DNA from: an uncultured Robinsoniella sp.
Lineage (GTDB): Bacteria; Bacillota; Clostridia; Lachnospirales; Lachnospiraceae
Reading direction: 5' to 3'
Assembly (NCBI GenBank): GCA_900540475.1
Contig: UQGG01000040.1
Span: 1-64,000, forward strand
Length of the DNA stretch: 64,000 nt
Numbering within the stretch: position 1 is the first letter of the stretch; each line of letters opens with the position of its first letter. The notes beneath the pieces are model-generated. The model had not been told where the DNA came from and did no database searches. It saw nothing but the letters and a program-made list of their open reading frames with translations. Position numbers and translations under genes: made by a program. Of this stretch, positions 42,541 through 51,427 are shown one piece after another.

Positions 42541-42928
42541 GTCATTTGATGTTATGCCAGCGATAGCCTTCATCCATGACGCTTCCATCTCCAAAATCAC
42601 GATGATATCACAGCTGTTTTCACGTGCAAACACACTTCCTGACATGATGCTGTCTTTTGTGGATTCGCTTGAATCTGGTCAAACACTGCATGAAAATAAC
42701 AAGCTTTTAGCTGCAAATATATCATAAGTTACCTGTGGATATATCTGGTGGAACGTTCGGATCAGTTTTGACAAAATACTGACCGCTGCCAGTTCACCGC
42801 AACTATCTGGATTTCGCTCGCCACCATCTCATACCTTATAACCATTTCTTTCATGGTAATGTCCATGAGTTCAATAATCTCTTCTGCCCTGCGGCGCAGG
42901 AGCATTTCGGCCAACAGTTCAGCGGACT
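42541..42928. other. Gene-free stretch, possibly decayed coding sequence
   Basis: About 390 bp between the ABC exporter stop and the ROK gene contain only fragmentary open frames. On the minus strand, one 74-codon frame (42762-42986) begins inside the exporter gene, and another piece contains a DIIVILEMEASWMKAIAGI-like string, interrupted by stops. GC content is higher than in true intergenic DNA here, which hints at decayed genes. I recognise no family. Confidence 0.3.
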
Positions 42929-44665
42929 CTATCCAACTGTCCATTTTTGCGCTTTCTGCTGTTCTCCAATGGCGTGGGCGTACCATCCATTCAATTCCAA
43001 AAGCTGCTGATGGGAACCGGATTCCCGAATCCTTCCACCATCCATTACCAGAATCTGATCCGCTTTTTCTATGGTATTCAACCGGTGTGCAATGACCAGA
43101 ACGGTTTTATTTTTCATCAGCTTGTCAAAGGCTTTTTGTATTTCCCGCTCATTATCAGCATCCAAACTGGAAGTTGTTTCATCGAGAAGAATAATTGGTG
43201 CGTCCTTTAATAAGGCACGGGCGATAGAAATGCGCTGACGCTCTCCGCCTGAAAGCATTGCGCCGCCCTCGCCAATCATGGTTTCATAGCCCTGTTCCAT
43301 CTTCAGGATAAAATCGTGACAATGTGCGGCCTGCGCTACCAAAATCACATCGTCCATGGTGGCGTCTGGTCTACCCACACGGATATTATTGGAAACCGTA
43401 TCATTTAACAGATACACATCCTGCAAAACCACAGCCATTTGAGAGGTCAGTGCATCCGGCGACCATGTTTGAATATCCTGATCGCCAATCGTAATTTTAC
43501 CGCTGGTTACATCCCAAAATCTTGATAACAGGCTGACTACGGTGGTTTTTCCTGAGCCGGATGGACCAATCAGTGCTGTCTTGGTTCCTTGTTTTGCACA
43601 GAAGGATACTTGCTGAAGCACCTGTTGTTTCCCCGTATAGGAGAAATCTACCATTTCAAAGGCAATATCCTTTCCAGACAGGTCTGCCTGCTCTGTATGA
43701 TAGGAAAGCGGCTTTTTGGCAAGGACCTTGCGAATATTCGCCGCAGCAGCGTTTAAAGTGCGGACCTGCGGGTAGAGGGAGCTGAGGGTAGAAAGCATAC
43801 TGGTTAAAGAAATCGAGAGCATCAGTACACATAAAAACACCATTGGCTCAACCGTTCCGGCATCTAACAGCCTTCCGCCAAATAAAAGTGCAATGGGAAT
43901 TAACATAGATGTAACCGCTGAAAAACTCAGGGAAATCGGCAATAGGGATAATTCCGATTTAACGGAAGCTTTTCGAACCTGATCCATAGCATCGTCCAGC
44001 TTTTGAAACCGGCTCCGGGTTAAATGATAGAGGCGGAACGTCCGCATCCCGCTGATATACTCCACAATCCGAGACACCAGCTCCTGATTTGCACTTCGGC
44101 TTTTCTTGGAATGCTTTGCCGCCTGACGTCCTGCCATTCCTAAAAGGGGCAGCGCAATCAGTACCACAAGGGTTAGCACCAGCCCATACTCCCACTGAAG
44201 TGTAAATGCCATTACCAGACCAAACACAGTGAAAGCCATTATCTTTGCAAGATCACAGATACAGTGTGTTAATATTGTTTCAGTATCATTGATATCCGTG
44301 GTCAATATAGCATTTAACTGCCCCTGGCTGGTCTGATTAAAAAAGCCCAGGTTCAGGCTGCGAATATGATTGCCCAACTGCAGACGCAGCTTCTTTGAAA
44401 TAATCGGACCATCATACTGTACCTTTGTCAGTGCTATCCCCTGTGCGATACACCGAAGGAGAAACAATCCAAACAAAACCAGCACATAGTTTCCTAACAT
44501 GTCAGAAGTAAATGTTTCTTCACCCAAGTCCAGCAGCACAAGCAGCATGACTCCGTACATACCGGCGTTGAAGAATGAATCAAGTGCTGAAAACAGACCT
44601 GACCATACTAATTTTCCAAAATCCCTGCCCGTCAAAAAGCGGACGTTTTTAAACATTTCAAGCAT
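42929..44665 (-). CDS. ABC exporter half-transporter, second subunit
   Basis: 578 residues: membrane domain about 15-300, ATPase about 335-565. Walker A is IGPSGSGKTT, signature MLSGGERQR, Walker B IILLDETTSS with the catalytic Glu, H-loop VLVIAHR. Both sites look intact. It overlaps the preceding gene by eight bases (ATGCTTGA), so translation is coupled. The pair resembles YbtP/YbtQ-like or IrtAB-like half-transporters often controlled by a TetR, which here is divergent. Substrate not determined; a peptide, drug or siderophore is possible. Confidence 0.9.
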   Translation of the reverse strand: MLEMFKNVRFLTGRDFGKLVWSGLFSALDSFFNAGMYGVMLLVLLDLGEETFTSDMLGNYVLVLFGLFLLRCIAQGIALTKVQYDGPIISKKLRLQLGNHIRSLNLGFFNQTSQGQLNAILTTDINDTETILTHCICDLAKIMAFTVFGLVMAFTLQWEYGLVLTLVVLIALPLLGMAGRQAAKHSKKSRSANQELVSRIVEYISGMRTFRLYHLTRSRFQKLDDAMDQVRKASVKSELSLLPISLSFSAVTSMLIPIALLFGGRLLDAGTVEPMVFLCVLMLSISLTSMLSTLSSLYPQVRTLNAAAANIRKVLAKKPLSYHTEQADLSGKDIAFEMVDFSYTGKQQVLQQVSFCAKQGTKTALIGPSGSGKTTVVSLLSRFWDVTSGKITIGDQDIQTWSPDALTSQMAVVLQDVYLLNDTVSNNIRVGRPDATMDDVILVAQAAHCHDFILKMEQGYETMIGEGGAMLSGGERQRISIARALLKDAPIILLDETTSSLDADNEREIQKAFDKLMKNKTVLVIAHRLNTIEKADQILVMDGGRIRESGSHQQLLELNGWYAHAIGEQQKAQKWTVG

Positions 44666-46418
44666 GAATATTCACCTCGCTGTTCTCCTCAATATAAGTA
44701 CGCCACATAGCAGCATAACGCCCGTTTTTTGCAACCAGTTCCGGATGAGTACCCCGCTCCATAACCTCACCCTCCTCAAAGACACAAATCTGGTCTGCAT
44801 GAATGATGGTATGAAGCCTGTGGGCAATCATGATTGTAGTCTTACCCTGCAAAAGCTCGTTCAGGGCAAGCTGAATTTTATGTTCATTCTCCAAATCAGT
44901 AAAGCTGGTGGCCTCGTCAAAAACTATAATTGGTGCATTTTTTAAAATTGCACGGGCAATGCATACCCTCTGCCGCTCACCGCCGGACATTTTTACACCT
45001 GCGCTGCCCAGATCAGTATCATAGCCCTGGGGCAGAGAACAGATAAAGTCATGGATTTGTGCAGCCTGTGCAGCATTTTCTACTTCTATTCTGGCGCAAC
45101 CGGGGCGTCCGACGGCAATATTGGCATAGATTGTGTCATCCAAAAGAAAGGAGTCCTGAAACACAAAAGAAACCGTATCCATCAGATCTTCCATGCTGTA
45201 GTCGGAAAGATTGTATCCGTCAATTTTGATAGCGCCATCCGATACATCCCAAAATCTCGGAATCAACTGTGCGGCAGTGGACTTGCCCGCACCTGACACT
45301 CCAACAAAAGCAGTCAGGCTTCCAGCTGGCATATCTATGCTGACATCATGAAGAACCTCTTTGTTCTTATATGCAAAAGAGACATGATTAAAGGTCAGAC
45401 TATGTGACTTGCTGCTCTCTAACTTTCTGCTTCCTACATGAGCTTCCGGCACATCCATAATCTGCCCAATACGCGTAATTCCTGCGGAGATTTGTATGAA
45501 AATTTGAGCAAAGTTCATCAGATTACTGTAGGACGTAAGAAACACCATCCCCATAATCAAAAAGAAAAGATAGGCTGCCAGCTCCAGGCTTCCCCGCAAA
45601 TACAGCAGACCGCCTAAAGGGAGGGTGACAATCAGACCCGACTCCACCAATACTGTGATAAAAGAGGCAATGGGCATTACCTGCTTTGCGGCATCCCACC
45701 ACGCTTTTTGATAATCACTTACGGTATCTGAATAAGTCCGATAGGAATCCGCAGTCAGATTGTAAGTTTTCATTACCGGCATTCCTACAATAAACTGCAT
45801 AATCACGGCACTTTGCCGCCCTGCGATCTCGTAAAAACGGTTCATCCGTTTTTTACTGACGGACAGTTCCACTCCCATCAGAATCACAATCAGAATCACC
45901 GTTGCCAACAGTGCCAGAGACATCCATATGTTTACTGTGAACAGATAACAAAGTACCACCACCGGCACAACCACCGCTACCACAATATCAGGCAGCTGGT
46001 GGGCTAGAAATTGTTCCAGACGATCCACGTCCTCCATCAGCACTTTTTTAACCTCGCCGGTGCTGTTATCCGTAAAAAAGCCCAAATGGATTTTTCCCAG
46101 ATGATCACAAATCTGGCGCCGCACTTCATAAAGCGTATGATAAGCGCCTACATGTGTCAACGCCAACGAAACAGCATGGCAGGTAAAACGAAAAATAATT
46201 GCACCTGCTGCAATCAGGCCATAGGTGAATAACATGCTTCCATTCGGTGTTTCACTAAACAGCAGTAAAATTGTCCTGAATATCATTAGATAGGGGACGA
46301 ATGTGAATAGCCCCGATAGAACACTACACCCAACAGCTACAATCAGGCCTGATTTTCGCCTGCCGGCCAGAGCAAGTAAATAGCCTAAACCCAGTGCTTT
46401 CTTTTTTCTTGTCTGCAT
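44658..46418 (-). CDS. ABC exporter half-transporter, first subunit
   Basis: 586 residues: six helices (about 20-310) and ATPase domain (about 345-575). Walker A is VGVSGAGKST, signature VKMSGGERQR, Walker B IIVFDEATSF. ATG 46418 is chosen because AAGGAGG lies eight bases upstream. The frame to 46451 has no site. First gene of a two-gene unit, divergent from TetR, with inverted repeats in the shared promoter region. Confidence 0.91.
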   Translation of the reverse strand: MQTRKKKALGLGYLLALAGRRKSGLIVAVGCSVLSGLFTFVPYLMIFRTILLLFSETPNGSMLFTYGLIAAGAIIFRFTCHAVSLALTHVGAYHTLYEVRRQICDHLGKIHLGFFTDNSTGEVKKVLMEDVDRLEQFLAHQLPDIVVAVVVPVVVLCYLFTVNIWMSLALLATVILIVILMGVELSVSKKRMNRFYEIAGRQSAVIMQFIVGMPVMKTYNLTADSYRTYSDTVSDYQKAWWDAAKQVMPIASFITVLVESGLIVTLPLGGLLYLRGSLELAAYLFFLIMGMVFLTSYSNLMNFAQIFIQISAGITRIGQIMDVPEAHVGSRKLESSKSHSLTFNHVSFAYKNKEVLHDVSIDMPAGSLTAFVGVSGAGKSTAAQLIPRFWDVSDGAIKIDGYNLSDYSMEDLMDTVSFVFQDSFLLDDTIYANIAVGRPGCARIEVENAAQAAQIHDFICSLPQGYDTDLGSAGVKMSGGERQRVCIARAILKNAPIIVFDEATSFTDLENEHKIQLALNELLQGKTTIMIAHRLHTIIHADQICVFEEGEVMERGTHPELVAKNGRYAAMWRTYIEENSEVNIHA

Positions 46419-46443
46419 TAATATTTCCTCCTTAAACCAATGC

Positions 46444-46605
46444 GTTAGCAATAGCTAACCTATTTTGAAAAATAATCGACCTTCTTTAGGTCGAACCTTA
46501 AAGAGACACTTGTCTCTTTTGAATTTCAATGGTATCATGATAGCAAGGAAACACGGGTTTTTCAAGAGAACAGACGAAAAAGAGACAGAAATCAAAAAGT
46601 GTCTC
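46444..46605. promoter_or_regulatory. TetR operator candidates in the divergent promoter region
   Basis: Two GAGACA/TGTCTC palindromes: AAGAGACA-CT-TGTCTCTT at 46501-46518 and GAGACA (46582-46587) with TGTCTC (46600-46605), the latter ending 14 bp before the tetR start. Two further inverted repeats, TCGACCT/AGGTCGA (46476-46494) and GTTAGC/GCTAAC (46444-46459), are nearer the ABC gene. The repeated GAGACA half-site is the best TetR candidate. Confidence 0.6.
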
Positions 46606-46618
46606 TCAGGAGGGAATT

Positions 46619-47269
46619 ATGAGTCCGCAACCATTAGAAATTGAAAAAGAGGCCGGCCAGATCGAAGAATGGATGATAGACGCACTTCTTACATTGATGG
46701 ATAAAAAAACCTATGGGGATATACGGGTAAAGGAAATTTCGGATCAGGCAAAACTGGCACGCTGCACTTTTTACCGCTACTACACCTCAAAAGAGGACTT
46801 GCTGCTGCGCTGCTGCCGGGTGCGGGCCAGCAGATTGGCTCAGCGGATGCGGAAAGAAAACTACTACACATTTTACGGCGTATCCGTGGCTTACTTCTCT
46901 TTTTTTCTGGAAGAACGCTTCTTTTTTGATTTACTACGCAAAAATGATCTCCTGTACTTTTTTCTTCAATGCTATGATGAGCTGATGTTTGACGTGGCGC
47001 GTGCTGTGAAACGTGAAAATCACGAAAAGGATACCTTGGATTTTTCTCAAAAAACCCGCTTTCATTTTCTCTACGGGCTACATGGTCTGTGGGGTATGGC
47101 AAACAACTGGCTGCGTAACGGCTGTCAGGAAACACCGGAAGAACTGGCACAGTATGTCACTGCTTTTTTAGTGGAATCCTATGAGGCTGAGCCGGATTGT
47201 CAATATTATGCCAAGCACAGGCATTACCCCTATGCCCCCTGCTATATCAAGCCGGGAGACGGATTCTGA
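46619..47269 (+). CDS. TetR/AcrR family transcriptional regulator
   Basis: 216 residues. The N-terminal helix-turn-helix is KEISDQAKLARCTFYRYYTSKEDLLL (about 36-61), and the C-terminal ligand domain is of the TetR_C type with aromatic-rich helices (about 90-190). AGGAGG precedes the ATG. It is divergent from the ABC exporter pair, with GAGACA palindromes between them, so it probably represses both the exporter and itself until a ligand binds (inference). Confidence 0.91.
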   Translation: MSPQPLEIEKEAGQIEEWMIDALLTLMDKKTYGDIRVKEISDQAKLARCTFYRYYTSKEDLLLRCCRVRASRLAQRMRKENYYTFYGVSVAYFSFFLEERFFFDLLRKNDLLYFFLQCYDELMFDVARAVKRENHEKDTLDFSQKTRFHFLYGLHGLWGMANNWLRNGCQETPEELAQYVTAFLVESYEAEPDCQYYAKHRHYPYAPCYIKPGDGF

Positions 47270-47353
47270 ATGAATGCAGCATATCTTATGAGGAATTTAT
47301 ACAAAGTAACGGTGAACAGAGTATCAGCATTGGTATCAATTGCATATAAGCAA

Positions 47354-47392
47354 AGCAAAAAAACCGTTACGCAAAATCTGTGCGAAACGGTT
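47354..47392 (-). terminator. Terminator of the flavin-nucleotide-binding protein gene
   Basis: AACCGTTACGCA (47362-47373) pairs with TGCGAAACGGTT (47381-47392) with one mismatch. On the minus strand the stem ends in TTTTTTT. The tetR gene on the plus strand may also end here. Confidence 0.75.
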
Positions 47393-47412
47393 ATAAAGGT
47401 TTTTACCCAAAA

Positions 47413-47784
47413 TTATATTGTTTGCCTAACTTTCTCGGGTGTTATTTCCAAAACACGCGTCAGAAAGGAAAATTTTTCTTTCATCATATCAAAGTCAGCA
47501 CCCTCTGTAAGAAATTTAGCTATGCCGTCTACGACAAAACCTGTTCCCATACCCATTTTACCTTGAACCTCGTGACTGCCTAAGGTGACGATTACTTTGT
47601 TCTGAACATTAACATTTTTTTGTGTTCTATTAAACCAAGCAGCTGGAATGAGTATTCTATTATCTGCGGTAATGCACAGATAACTATTCCAAGTATTGGC
47701 AACATGAGTATTCTCATTTCCCCAAGATGTTACTGAAACAACGCCCTCATGCTTTATCACTTCTAAAAACGATTCATTAAACAT
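47413..47784 (-). CDS. Pyridoxamine 5'-phosphate oxidase-like flavin-binding protein
   Basis: 123-residue split-barrel protein of the PNPOx/FMN-binding family. Visible blocks are VVSVTSWGNENTHVANTWNSYL at the start, ILIPAAWFNRTQKNVNVQNKVIVTLGS, and GTGFVVDGIAKFL. Such proteins bind FMN, F420 or heme and often handle redox stress. ATG 47784 has GGAGG five bases upstream. It is divergent from the Rrf2 gene, and both share matching operators, so it is a probable target of that regulator. Confidence 0.82.
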   Translation of the reverse strand: MFNESFLEVIKHEGVVSVTSWGNENTHVANTWNSYLCITADNRILIPAAWFNRTQKNVNVQNKVIVTLGSHEVQGKMGMGTGFVVDGIAKFLTEGADFDMMKEKFSFLTRVLEITPEKVRQTI

Positions 47785-47807
47785 ATAATCCTCCAATTAA
47801 ATATATT

Positions 47808-47828
47808 ATAGATAACTATTATCTGTAA
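47808..47828. promoter_or_regulatory. Rrf2 operator candidate, flavoprotein side
   Basis: ATAGATAAC then TATTATCTGTAA. It is nearly identical over 21 bp to the site at 47890-47910 and partly palindromic (AGATAA/TTATCT). It lies 24 bp before the flavoprotein start. Confidence 0.65.
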
Positions 47829-47862
47829 TATAGAATATAGCATGCTTTTTTTATAAAGTCAA

Positions 47863-47891
47863 TTGATACTTGCAATATATTATGCTATAAT
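47863..47891 (+). promoter_or_regulatory. Sigma-A promoter of the rrf2-type gene
   Basis: TTGATA (47863-47868), 17-bp spacer, TATAAT (47886-47891). The downstream operator copy begins at 47890, so repressor binding would cover the start of transcription. Confidence 0.85.
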
Positions 47892-47910
47892 AGATATACA
47901 TTATCTGTAA
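47890..47910. promoter_or_regulatory. Rrf2 operator candidate, autoregulatory
   Basis: ATAGATATAC then ATTATCTGTAA, differing from the first copy only in the central bases. It overlaps the end of the -10 box of the rrf2-type promoter and lies 12 bp before the start codon. Confidence 0.65.
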
Positions 47911-47922
47911 AGGAGTTTATTT

Positions 47923-48417
47923 ATGCAACTTAGTCAAGGCGTGGAGTATGCTTTTCACTCTCTTTTTTATATGATTGATATGCCTGTTGGCACAACTATA
48001 GGAATTAAAGAGCTTGCCGAGCTTAACAAATTATCCGAAACATATCTCTCGAAGATATTTACAAAACTGCGAAAAGCCGGAATTGTCCGTTCAATCCAAG
48101 GAGCAAAGGGCGGATATGAACTCGCCAAACACACTCAGAACATTTCATTTTGGGATATTGTCCAAGCGATTGAAGGACCCTCTTATATGTTCCAGTGTGC
48201 AGAAATCAGGCGGAATAATATTTTGGCGGATGAAAATGATGCCTGCAACTGCAACAAACCTTGTCTGATTAAAGTTGTTATGCAAGAAGCTGAAGATCAG
48301 ATGCGCAAATATCTTTCAAACAAAAGCTTAGCATGGCTAAAAGATGAGGTTTACAAGGATTTTTCAGACAAAAAAAAACAATCCATAGAGGATTGGCTGG
48401 ACAAATCTATTAGATAA
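47923..48417 (+). CDS. Rrf2 family transcriptional regulator
   Basis: 164 residues. The winged helix-turn-helix is typical (GVEYAFHSLFYMI... KELAELNKLSETYLSKIFTKLRKAGIVRSIQGAKGGYEL, about 6-66). Four cysteines at 92, 108, 110 and 114 lie in the region where IscR and NsrR bind an iron-sulfur cluster, though the spacing differs from Cx5-7C patterns, so redox or thiol sensing is possible. AAAGGAG precedes the ATG. The C-terminal helix is longer than usual. Likely represses itself and the divergent flavoprotein. Confidence 0.91.
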   Translation: MQLSQGVEYAFHSLFYMIDMPVGTTIGIKELAELNKLSETYLSKIFTKLRKAGIVRSIQGAKGGYELAKHTQNISFWDIVQAIEGPSYMFQCAEIRRNNILADENDACNCNKPCLIKVVMQEAEDQMRKYLSNKSLAWLKDEVYKDFSDKKKQSIEDWLDKSIR

Positions 48418-48850
48418 CTTTTCGAATTATCGACGAACACTACAAAAATATAAGCACCAGGGACTTGATACCTAGAGCGTTTTTTTCCAGCCAGAAACAA
48501 CTGATATACGACTCTAATACTCATAGCCAACCCGCGAATTGAATCGTAATTATAATACTTGTTTTTTAGTAATTCCGGCATATGCCTGCTCTCCCTTTTC
48601 AAATGGGATTTTGCTGATGGCATCCCACAAAATAAATGGCACACCAAGGAATACTTCCCCTATATTTAGAAATGCACTTATTATCTGCCCTAAGTCTGAT
48701 ACTTCACTAAGAATTATAAAATAATCCCTCCGACTTTTTATTATGAGACAATCATAACCAGTGCAGAGGGATTTGAAAATGTAATATCATAAATCTTGGG
48801 GATATCAATTATTTAACAAATAAAATGCACCTTCTAAACAATAACATATA
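48418..48850. other. Gene-free stretch, possible coding remnant
   Basis: No convincing gene. A minus-strand frame (48351-48647) overlaps the rrf2 end and has no ribosome site or recognised motif. AATCCCTC (about 48722) and GAGGGATT (about 48766) form a loose 8-bp inverted repeat. The region probably holds 3' ends of both neighbours and some decayed DNA. Confidence 0.35.
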
Positions 48851-51223
48851 TTAATTTTGGGGCGTATAAATTACATTTTTTCCATTTTGGTTTATTAATA
48901 CAGAATGCCCGGGGATATTGTGATTTTCATACTGAAACTCTGCATCTGTAAAATTAGCCACTGTAATTAATTGTTCTCCATATTTTGTCATCTGCACTAA
49001 TCCATCATCTGTAAGGTATTCAAAATCTGTCATTTCTTCCTGTACGGCATCTTTACTAAACTGTGACCAGACAGCAGTATGCGCTGAAATTGCCGTTTTA
49101 TATTTTTCCCATTCGGTGCTGTCCAGATGATAGAGAGGCGGTACATTATATAGAACTTCTCTGAGCATACGGTCTTCTGTTTTTTCCTTAATTTTAAATG
49201 TTGACCAATCCCAATGATAAGTGGTAATTACAGAATCATTGTAAACCAGTTTATACAGCGGTACATCATACCTGGGATTCAGGAAGATCTGTGCATATTG
49301 CTCTTTTACAGGAACTTGCTTCGTAAAACGTTCTGCTGCCCCGCCTTTTGGATTATAATATTTGCCTATATAATATTCGCTGTCTTTATTGCTCTTCATA
49401 TCCTCATCCATCCAGGAAAAGCTCTGCAGTTCTATTCCATGGGCAAATGCTATGGTAGAAGCGGCAAAATCGTTGCCTCCTTCTGAACCGATTACTTTAC
49501 CGTTGTCCCGTATCAATGACATACGTTCCAGTCTAGCCTTCCGATCTTCCTGCTGTGTTGTCAAATGTTCCGGTGTATAGTCATCGTAAATTTCTCCTGT
49601 GGCATCACAATCAATAAACCAGGAGTTAAATTCCACTCCATTATCTTTGATGCTCTGCAGGCGCTGCTCTACGGCAGGTATGGATAATGTTGGATTCAGT
49701 TTTCGTCCTACATCCTGAAATCCTGTGATCTTTTCCCCATTCTTATCTTCAATTACCGCATTTTCATAGAGCGAAGTATCCTGAAATGAAGCAGTAATCC
49801 ATTGTTCTTCCCCTGGTTTATGAATGGAATGGTAGGAGTCATATGGTCCAATTAAATATTCCAGAGAGACTGCAGTTTCTACCAGCTCCGGTTTGGCAAA
49901 TGCCTGTTCCCAGCTGTTTAACCCGATCCAGGCATGGTCTATCCCGTTTTCTTTCAACTCCCGGAGAAGATTTACCGTTTCCTGATTCATCCAATTATCC
50001 ACTTCCAAAAAGACGTTAGGGAAATTAACCGCCAAAGCATGTTTATTAAATTGCAGTTGCTCTGATTTACTAAGGTTATCCAATCCCTTCTCAATGCAGC
50101 TTTGCATAAATGTATCCTGGATATTTAAAGTTTCTTCCTGATAAAAATCATCCTGTTTCAAAACTTCACTCAAAGCCCGGCAGACAATATCTTTTTGGTA
50201 TTCTCCTACATAATCCTGTGACTTTATTTCTTCTAATGCATTGATTGCTTCATCACCCGATTCTAATTGTGCAATACGTGTTTTTAGCCACTCCATTACA
50301 TTGCTGTCCATGGCGCTGCGAAATGCCTGCCAATTCACATCCAGGGAGGTAATGATTAACTCTCCCCAAAGGTAAATATGGGGTGCTCCATAAAGCTTTT
50401 CAATATCCGGATTTTGTGATGCCTTTTCTTTTAAAGTTACAAATTCTCCCTGTTCCATCACGTAACTGCGATAGATTTTAGCCGCGGCAACCGGATCATT
50501 TTCTGTTAAATAGAACCGGAAACGCTGTTCTTTTTCCGTATCGATTTCCGGGTATTCGTGATTCAGGGTAAAATGATTCTCGTCGGTTTCCGAGAAAATA
50601 AGATTGCTGCGATATGGATTTTCTAAAACCGTAACTATGGCATTTTCTCCTTGTGCCGCTGCCCAAAACGGCATAGAAAGCTGCTCCATGACGGAAACAG
50701 ATGTCCCTTTCAGATAGTTATTCCAGACGGGATCATCTTTTGGTACTTTTTTTCCTTCCCCCAATGGAAAATAATACATATCTCCGGAAATAACAGGCCA
50801 GTTAAATTCATTTTCCTTTTCTCCTTCTGACCGAACAGATACCTCCAGATAATCCTCAACAGGAGTTATGGTTACCGCTATTTTCTCTTCCGGATAAAAC
50901 CAACTGGTCACATCATTTTCCTGTAAAAAATCTTCTACCAGACGCTGTTCACCGGGTTGGGAAATAACCACGGATTCCTGACCTTTCTTAACCTTCAAAG
51001 TAAAGGTTTCGGGAACCACCTCATATTCTGCCGATGATGTGTTAACATTTGCATCGGATGGCGCATTAAATTTTGTACTTTTGGACTGCGCGTTACTATT
51101 TGTTCTTTGAGACTGAATTTTATCATTTGTATTTTCTGTTGAAATTTTTGAAGTACACCCGGTAAAAACCCCCATGATGATTCCAAATCCAACACATAGT
51201 TTCAAAAGATTTCTTTTTGCCAT
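48851..51223 (-). CDS. Secreted lipoprotein glycoside hydrolase, GH129/GH101-related
   Basis: 790-residue protein with a lipoprotein signal (lipobox FTGC, Cys23) and a Ser/Asn-rich spacer to about residue 65, so it is anchored outside the membrane. A beta-domain is followed by a barrel whose blocks resemble the GH129 family of alpha-N-acetylgalactosaminidases: WFIDCDATGEIYDDYTPEH (Asp538, Asp540), IGSEGGNDFAAS (Glu581) and YHWDWSTF. Asp538/540 and Glu581 are my candidates for catalysis. The family call is from motif memory; GH101 or an unclassified hydrolase is possible. It is 204 bp after the GH3 gene, behind a terminator. Confidence 0.6.
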   Translation of the reverse strand: MAKRNLLKLCVGFGIIMGVFTGCTSKISTENTNDKIQSQRTNSNAQSKSTKFNAPSDANVNTSSAEYEVVPETFTLKVKKGQESVVISQPGEQRLVEDFLQENDVTSWFYPEEKIAVTITPVEDYLEVSVRSEGEKENEFNWPVISGDMYYFPLGEGKKVPKDDPVWNNYLKGTSVSVMEQLSMPFWAAAQGENAIVTVLENPYRSNLIFSETDENHFTLNHEYPEIDTEKEQRFRFYLTENDPVAAAKIYRSYVMEQGEFVTLKEKASQNPDIEKLYGAPHIYLWGELIITSLDVNWQAFRSAMDSNVMEWLKTRIAQLESGDEAINALEEIKSQDYVGEYQKDIVCRALSEVLKQDDFYQEETLNIQDTFMQSCIEKGLDNLSKSEQLQFNKHALAVNFPNVFLEVDNWMNQETVNLLRELKENGIDHAWIGLNSWEQAFAKPELVETAVSLEYLIGPYDSYHSIHKPGEEQWITASFQDTSLYENAVIEDKNGEKITGFQDVGRKLNPTLSIPAVEQRLQSIKDNGVEFNSWFIDCDATGEIYDDYTPEHLTTQQEDRKARLERMSLIRDNGKVIGSEGGNDFAASTIAFAHGIELQSFSWMDEDMKSNKDSEYYIGKYYNPKGGAAERFTKQVPVKEQYAQIFLNPRYDVPLYKLVYNDSVITTYHWDWSTFKIKEKTEDRMLREVLYNVPPLYHLDSTEWEKYKTAISAHTAVWSQFSKDAVQEEMTDFEYLTDDGLVQMTKYGEQLITVANFTDAEFQYENHNIPGHSVLINQNGKNVIYTPQN

Positions 51224-51305
51224 TTATAAGCCCTCCTGTAAATTTGTACATTACTATCATAAAGGATTCATGTGACAGGCATTTGACAAAATGGAATAAA
51301 TTAAA

Positions 51306-51372
51306 ACTAAAAAACTCCGGGTAAATTTATCAGGCATAAGCATCATGCTTAGCCGTTGAATTTACCCGGAGT
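51306..51372 (-). terminator. Strong terminator of the GH3 gene
   Basis: Perfect 14-bp stem ACTCCGGGTAAATT (right arm, minus strand from 51372) with AATTTACCCGGAGT (51314-51327), inner GCATGATGC hairpin in the loop, followed by TTTTTT. Confidence 0.88.
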
Positions 51373-51427
51373 CTCCCTGACAGTACCATCATTGTAAAAT
51401 TATTTATAACTATTTGTTGTTTATCGT

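Noticed and set aside
46689..47150. 153-codon minus-strand frame opposite tetR
   Set aside because: Antisense to a convincing TetR gene; no motifs and no ribosome site.
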